Origin: Ruminococcus sp. UBA3767 | GTDB lineage: Bacteria > Bacillota > Clostridia > Oscillospirales > Ruminococcaceae | Length of the DNA: 8,516 nt | Assembly: GCA_002371625.1 (NCBI GenBank) | Contig: DFFV01000039.1 | Location: 1 to 8,516 of the forward strand | Direction: 5' to 3' | In this document: positions 5,666 through 8,516 of the stretch, piece after piece | Position numbering within the stretch: position 1 is the stretch's first letter | Layout of the letters: each line of letters starts with the position of its first letter | Position numbers and translations under genes: made by a program | Notes under the pieces: generated by a model | Told to the model about the DNA's origin: nothing | Databases searched by the model: none | What the model saw: only the letters and a program-made list of their open reading frames with translations

Positions 5666-6898
5666 TCAATAACGGTTATCAAACACTCTCTTGGACTTTT
5701 TCTCGCTTCTTGGCAGTTCGCCCATTCCCACGGGCTTAACGTTCACCGTAATACCTATCTTGGATTTGAACGCAGTTCTGATAGCTCTTTCCATATCGGC
5801 ATTGTCAGTGCCCTTTTCGACCTCAACAGCAAGTGTGCATACGTCCTTGCCCTGCAGGTGATCTATCGTAAACTGATACTCGCTGGAAGCGCCGTTCACG
5901 CCTGCAAGCATTTCTTCTATCTGGCTTGGGAAGATATTAACGCCCTTGACCTTGACCATATCATCCGTTCTTCCCATAATAGTATCTATCCTCGGGTGAG
6001 CATCGCCGCAAGGGCAGTCCCCTGTGATGATCCTTGTCAGGTCGTGCGTGCGGTATCTTATCAGCGGAGCGCCTTGTTTTCTGAGCGTGGTTATCACAAG
6101 TTCGCCCACCTCGCCGTCGGGGAGCACCTCGCCTGTTTTGGGATCAACTATCTCAAAGTAGATAAAATCGTCCCATATATGCATTCCGCATTCATAGTCG
6201 CAGCTTATGCCTATGCCCGGGCCGTAAACCTCGGTAAGCCCGTAGATATCATAAAGCTGTATGCCAAGCTCGGTCGAGATACGCTTTCTCATTTTATCGC
6301 CCCAGCGCTCAGAACCGATAACGCCCTTTCTCAGCTTTATCTTATCGCCGATGCCTCTTCTGGCTATCTCCTCGGCAAGCAGCAAAGCGTAGCTCGATGT
6401 AGCGCAAAGCACCGTAGACTCCATATCCATCATCATACGCAGCTGCTTCTCGGTGTTTCCCGGTCCCATAGGTATTACCATAGCGCCGAGCTTTTCCGCA
6501 CCGTTCTGAAAGCCTATGCCTGCTGTCCACAGTCCGTATCCGGGAGTTATATGTATCCTGTCCTTATTGGTTATGCCTGCTGTTTTGTAGCACCTTGCAA
6601 ACATCTCTGCCCAGTCATCAACGTCCTGCCTTGTGTAAGGGATAATAACAGGCGTACCTGTTGTTCCGGACGATGAATGGATACGCACTATCTCCTCCTC
6701 GGGCACTGCCATAAGTCCCAGAGGATAAGCATCACGCAGGTCGCCCTTCCAGGTAAAAGGCAGCTTTTCAAAATCCTCCTGCGACTGTATCGCATCAACA
6801 TCTATGCCCCCCAGCTTGCGCTTATAAAAGCAATCTGTCGAGGTCAGCCTTTTAAGCTGCTGCTTTATCATTTCAAACTGCTGTTCCTTCATCTTCAT
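5666..6898 (-). CDS. paaK: Phenylacetate-CoA ligase-type arylacetate:CoA ligase (AMP-forming)
   Basis: An adenylate-forming enzyme of the PaaK family, which activates phenylacetate or related aryl acetates to the CoA thioester with ATP. The 410-residue product is close to the usual 430. Motifs in order: phosphate loop HSSSGTTGTPV (74-84), adenine-site segment YDIYGLTEVYGPG (216-228), YRTHDL (282-287) with the ribose-binding aspartate, and the hinge GRTDDMVKVKGVNIFPSQIE (309-328). The C-terminal subdomain ends in ELPRSEKKSKRV (394-405), with the likely catalytic lysine at 400 or 401. CPCG (295-298) is common in this family. It lies 15 bases after iorB and is preceded by AGGAG 11 bases before the ATG at 6898. 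This is the familiar iorA-iorB-paaK arrangement of anaerobes, so its substrates are likely phenylacetate, indoleacetate or 4-hydroxyphenylacetate. The exact substrate and the physiological direction cannot be read from the sequence. Confidence 0.93.
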   Translation of the reverse strand: MKMKEQQFEMIKQQLKRLTSTDCFYKRKLGGIDVDAIQSQEDFEKLPFTWKGDLRDAYPLGLMAVPEEEIVRIHSSSGTTGTPVIIPYTRQDVDDWAEMFARCYKTAGITNKDRIHITPGYGLWTAGIGFQNGAEKLGAMVIPMGPGNTEKQLRMMMDMESTVLCATSSYALLLAEEIARRGIGDKIKLRKGVIGSERWGDKMRKRISTELGIQLYDIYGLTEVYGPGIGISCDYECGMHIWDDFIYFEIVDPKTGEVLPDGEVGELVITTLRKQGAPLIRYRTHDLTRIITGDCPCGDAHPRIDTIMGRTDDMVKVKGVNIFPSQIEEMLAGVNGASSEYQFTIDHLQGKDVCTLAVEVEKGTDNADMERAIRTAFKSKIGITVNVKPVGMGELPRSEKKSKRVFDNRY

Positions 6899-6913
6899 GT
6901 TATGTCAATCTCC

Positions 6914-7504
6914 TTATCCGCCGACAACGGCATCTACTGCTTTCATGTTCATCTCATGGAACCTTTCGGGGACACGTTTTTTTATTGCGTCCTTCAGGCT
7001 TGGTATATCTATCCCCAGCTTGCCCGACTTTGCAGCTCCTGCGAGCAAAGCGATATTGAGCACCTTTGATGAACCGCATTTTGCGCAGATCTCCTCACCG
7101 TCGATTATGATAAGATCCTTTACATTCTCTCTCAGATAATCAAGCATCTCGCTGCCGTCGTAATCCGAGCCTTTCAGCGAAGCTGTTACAGGGCGCACAG
7201 CCTTTTTGTTAACGACCACCGTTCCGCCCTTTTTCAGATAATCTATGCACCTGACCGCCTCAGCAGGCTCAAATGCGATGATAACATCCGCCTTGCCCTT
7301 TGGTATCAGCGAAGAAGCTATCTCCTCGTCTGAAACTCTTACATGGCTCACCACGCAGCCTCCACGCTGAGACATACCTATCGTTTCGGCAGTTCTTACC
7401 TTGAATCCTGCCTCCATGCCCGAAAGGGCTATAATGCGTGATGCCAGAACAGTTCCCTGACCGCCCACGCCGCATAAAAGTGTGTTAGTCAATTTACATC
7501 GCAC
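6914..7504 (-). CDS. iorB: Indolepyruvate:ferredoxin oxidoreductase, beta subunit
   Basis: The small subunit of the aryl-pyruvate oxidoreductase, equivalent to the gamma domain of pyruvate:ferredoxin oxidoreductase (PF01558). With IorA it catalyses ferredoxin-dependent oxidative decarboxylation of indolepyruvate and other aryl pyruvates to aryl-acetyl-CoA and CO2, or the reverse. The 196-residue product has the usual length. Signatures are LLCGVGGQGTVLASRII (9-25), TAETIGMSQRGGCVVSHVR (38-56) and IIAFEPAEAVR (75-85), followed by the C-terminal helices that carry VLNIALLAGAAKSG (148-161). The start at 7504 has AAGGGG 4 bases upstream and lies 8 bases after the iorA stop, so the two are probably translated together in near-equal amounts. 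No residue of note is missing. Confidence 0.95.
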   Translation of the reverse strand: MRCKLTNTLLCGVGGQGTVLASRIIALSGMEAGFKVRTAETIGMSQRGGCVVSHVRVSDEEIASSLIPKGKADVIIAFEPAEAVRCIDYLKKGGTVVVNKKAVRPVTASLKGSDYDGSEMLDYLRENVKDLIIIDGEEICAKCGSSKVLNIALLAGAAKSGKLGIDIPSLKDAIKKRVPERFHEMNMKAVDAVVGG

Positions 7505-7512
7505 CCCTTATC

Positions 7513-8516
7513 CTACTTTTCCCGCTTTATCGCACCCACAGGACATACCTGTGCACAAAGACCGCAGCCGGTACAAAGGCTGTTTTCTATGGTGACCTTT
7601 CCGCTGTCGATAACGATAGCGGGGCAGCCAAGCTCGTTAATGCACTTTTTGCACTTAACGCACTTATCGCTCACTGCAAGCAAGCCATTGGGCTTGGTCA
7701 CCGCTATGCACGGCGATCTGAAAACTACCGCCCTTACGCCCTTTTGCTCCATTGCATTTTCAACCGCTTTTTTCGCAGCTCCAAGGTCAAGCGGATCGAC
7801 AGTTTCAACGCTTGTCAGCCCGATAGCCTTGAGTATAGCTTCTATCGAAACTTTCTGTGCGACCTCACCCATCATTGTGACTCCCGTACCCGGGTGAGGC
7901 TGGTGTCCTGTCATAGCCGTCGTTGAGTTGTCAAGCACTATGAGAATTATATCATTCTGATTATAGACCGCATTGATAACGCCTGTTATACCCGATGCAA
8001 AGAAAGTCGAATCTCCTATGAACGAGAAGTTCAGCGTATCAGGCTCGATTATGTGAAGCCCCTGAGCTATCGTAACGTCTGCGCCCATACACAGGCAGGT
8101 ATCCACCATATCAAGCGGCATTGCGTTGCCAAGCGTGTAACAGCCGATATCTCCGCTGAAAACAGCTTTTTTGCCCTTTGCAGCCTGCTTTACCGCATAA
8201 AACGATGCTCTGTGCGGACAGCCTGCACAAAGCACAGGCGGTCTTACAGGAAGCTCGGGCGGTTTTGGCAGCTCATTTTTTGCTGCATCTATCCCCAAAA
8301 AGCCCTCAAGCACCTTTGCCACAGATTCTGCGCTGTTCTCGCCTGCCGTCTGAACATAACCGTCCAGCTTTCCGTGTATCTTCACATCAAGATGATGCTT
8401 TCCGCAGATATATATCAGCTCACGCTCCAGCACGGGATCAAGCTCCTCAAAGCACATTACTTCGTCAAGTCCCTCAAGGAATCCAAGCGCTTGCTTTTCG
8501 GGGAACGGGAACGGAG
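7513..8516 (-). CDS. iorA: Indolepyruvate:ferredoxin oxidoreductase, alpha subunit (C-terminal part; gene runs off the window)
   Basis: The large, TPP- and iron-sulfur-binding subunit of the aryl-pyruvate oxidoreductase. The reading frame is open to the window edge, upstream of the Met at 8457: the preceding codons read PFPEKQALGFLEGLDEV, which is IorA-like, so 8457 is an internal Met and the true start lies outside. About 333 residues of the usual roughly 600 are present. Numbered from the 8457 Met: CAGCPHR (77-83), SGDIGCYTLG (101-110), and the TPP/Mg2+ site GDSTFFASGITG (148-159) with N162 and LDNSTTAMTGHQ (175-186). The C-terminus is a two-cluster ferredoxin domain: C266, C269, C272 and C278, then C295, C298, C301 and C305, each set followed by P, for two [4Fe-4S] clusters. 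The N-terminal pyrimidine-binding half is missing only because of the window edge. It is the first visible gene of the operon; the promoter is not in the window. Confidence 0.95.
   Translation of the reverse strand, partial: PFPFPEKQALGFLEGLDEVMCFEELDPVLERELIYICGKHHLDVKIHGKLDGYVQTAGENSAESVAKVLEGFLGIDAAKNELPKPPELPVRPPVLCAGCPHRASFYAVKQAAKGKKAVFSGDIGCYTLGNAMPLDMVDTCLCMGADVTIAQGLHIIEPDTLNFSFIGDSTFFASGITGVINAVYNQNDIILIVLDNSTTAMTGHQPHPGTGVTMMGEVAQKVSIEAILKAIGLTSVETVDPLDLGAAKKAVENAMEQKGVRAVVFRSPCIAVTKPNGLLAVSDKCVKCKKCINELGCPAIVIDSGKVTIENSLCTGCGLCAQVCPVGAIKREK

Noticed and set aside
5603..6676. A 357-codon open frame on the plus strand
   Set aside because: It is antisense to the paaK-type ligase, whose motifs are intact, and its product resembles no protein family.
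8455..8457. ATG as the start of iorA
   Set aside because: The frame stays open upstream to the window edge and encodes IorA-like residues (FLEGLDEV); the gene is only cut by the window.

Overview
The window looks like chromosomal DNA of an anaerobic, low-to-moderate GC Firmicute, most likely a Ruminococcus-like member of the Oscillospirales/Clostridia. I base this on the T-box-regulated asnS, the strong AGGAGG-type ribosome binding sites, the DUF975 and PF06541 membrane proteins, and a ferredoxin-dependent 2-oxoacid oxidoreductase linked to a phenylacetate-CoA ligase. The genus is an inference from recalled protein flavour; no search was run.

Layout. Bases 1-138 are the 3' flank of asnS and hold two strong inverted repeats. 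asnS (139-1509, minus) is preceded by a complete tRNA-Asn-sensing T-box leader: a consensus promoter, a stem I with an AAC specifier, the T-box sequence and an intrinsic terminator. Divergent from it is upp (2022-2657, plus), with its own extended -10 promoter and a short leader. upp converges on a two-gene membrane operon (DUF975 protein then PF06541 protein, minus, 4616 to 2710), and the two units share one bidirectional terminator. The membrane operon has a perfect TTGACA-17-TATAAT promoter. Immediately upstream of that promoter lies a 344-bp non-coding cassette (4715-5058): three almost identical 103-bp tandem repeats enclosed by perfect 14-bp inverted repeats. The last part (5170-8516, minus) is the end of an operon: iorA (cut by the window edge), iorB, a paaK-type ligase, and a small two-helix membrane protein, closed by a terminator at 5136-5163.

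How the genes work together. asnS and upp are housekeeping functions (Asn-tRNA charging and uracil salvage). IorA/IorB interconvert aryl-pyruvates and aryl-acetyl-CoA with ferredoxin, and the PaaK-type ligase interconverts aryl-acetate and aryl-acetyl-CoA. Together they link aromatic amino acids to aryl acetates. The pathway can run oxidatively (degradation), or reductively, building phenylalanine-type amino acids from phenylacetate-type acids as described for rumen anaerobes. The least explained parts are the inverted-repeat-bounded tandem-repeat cassette, the DUF975/PF06541 pair, and the small membrane protein at the end of the ior operon.
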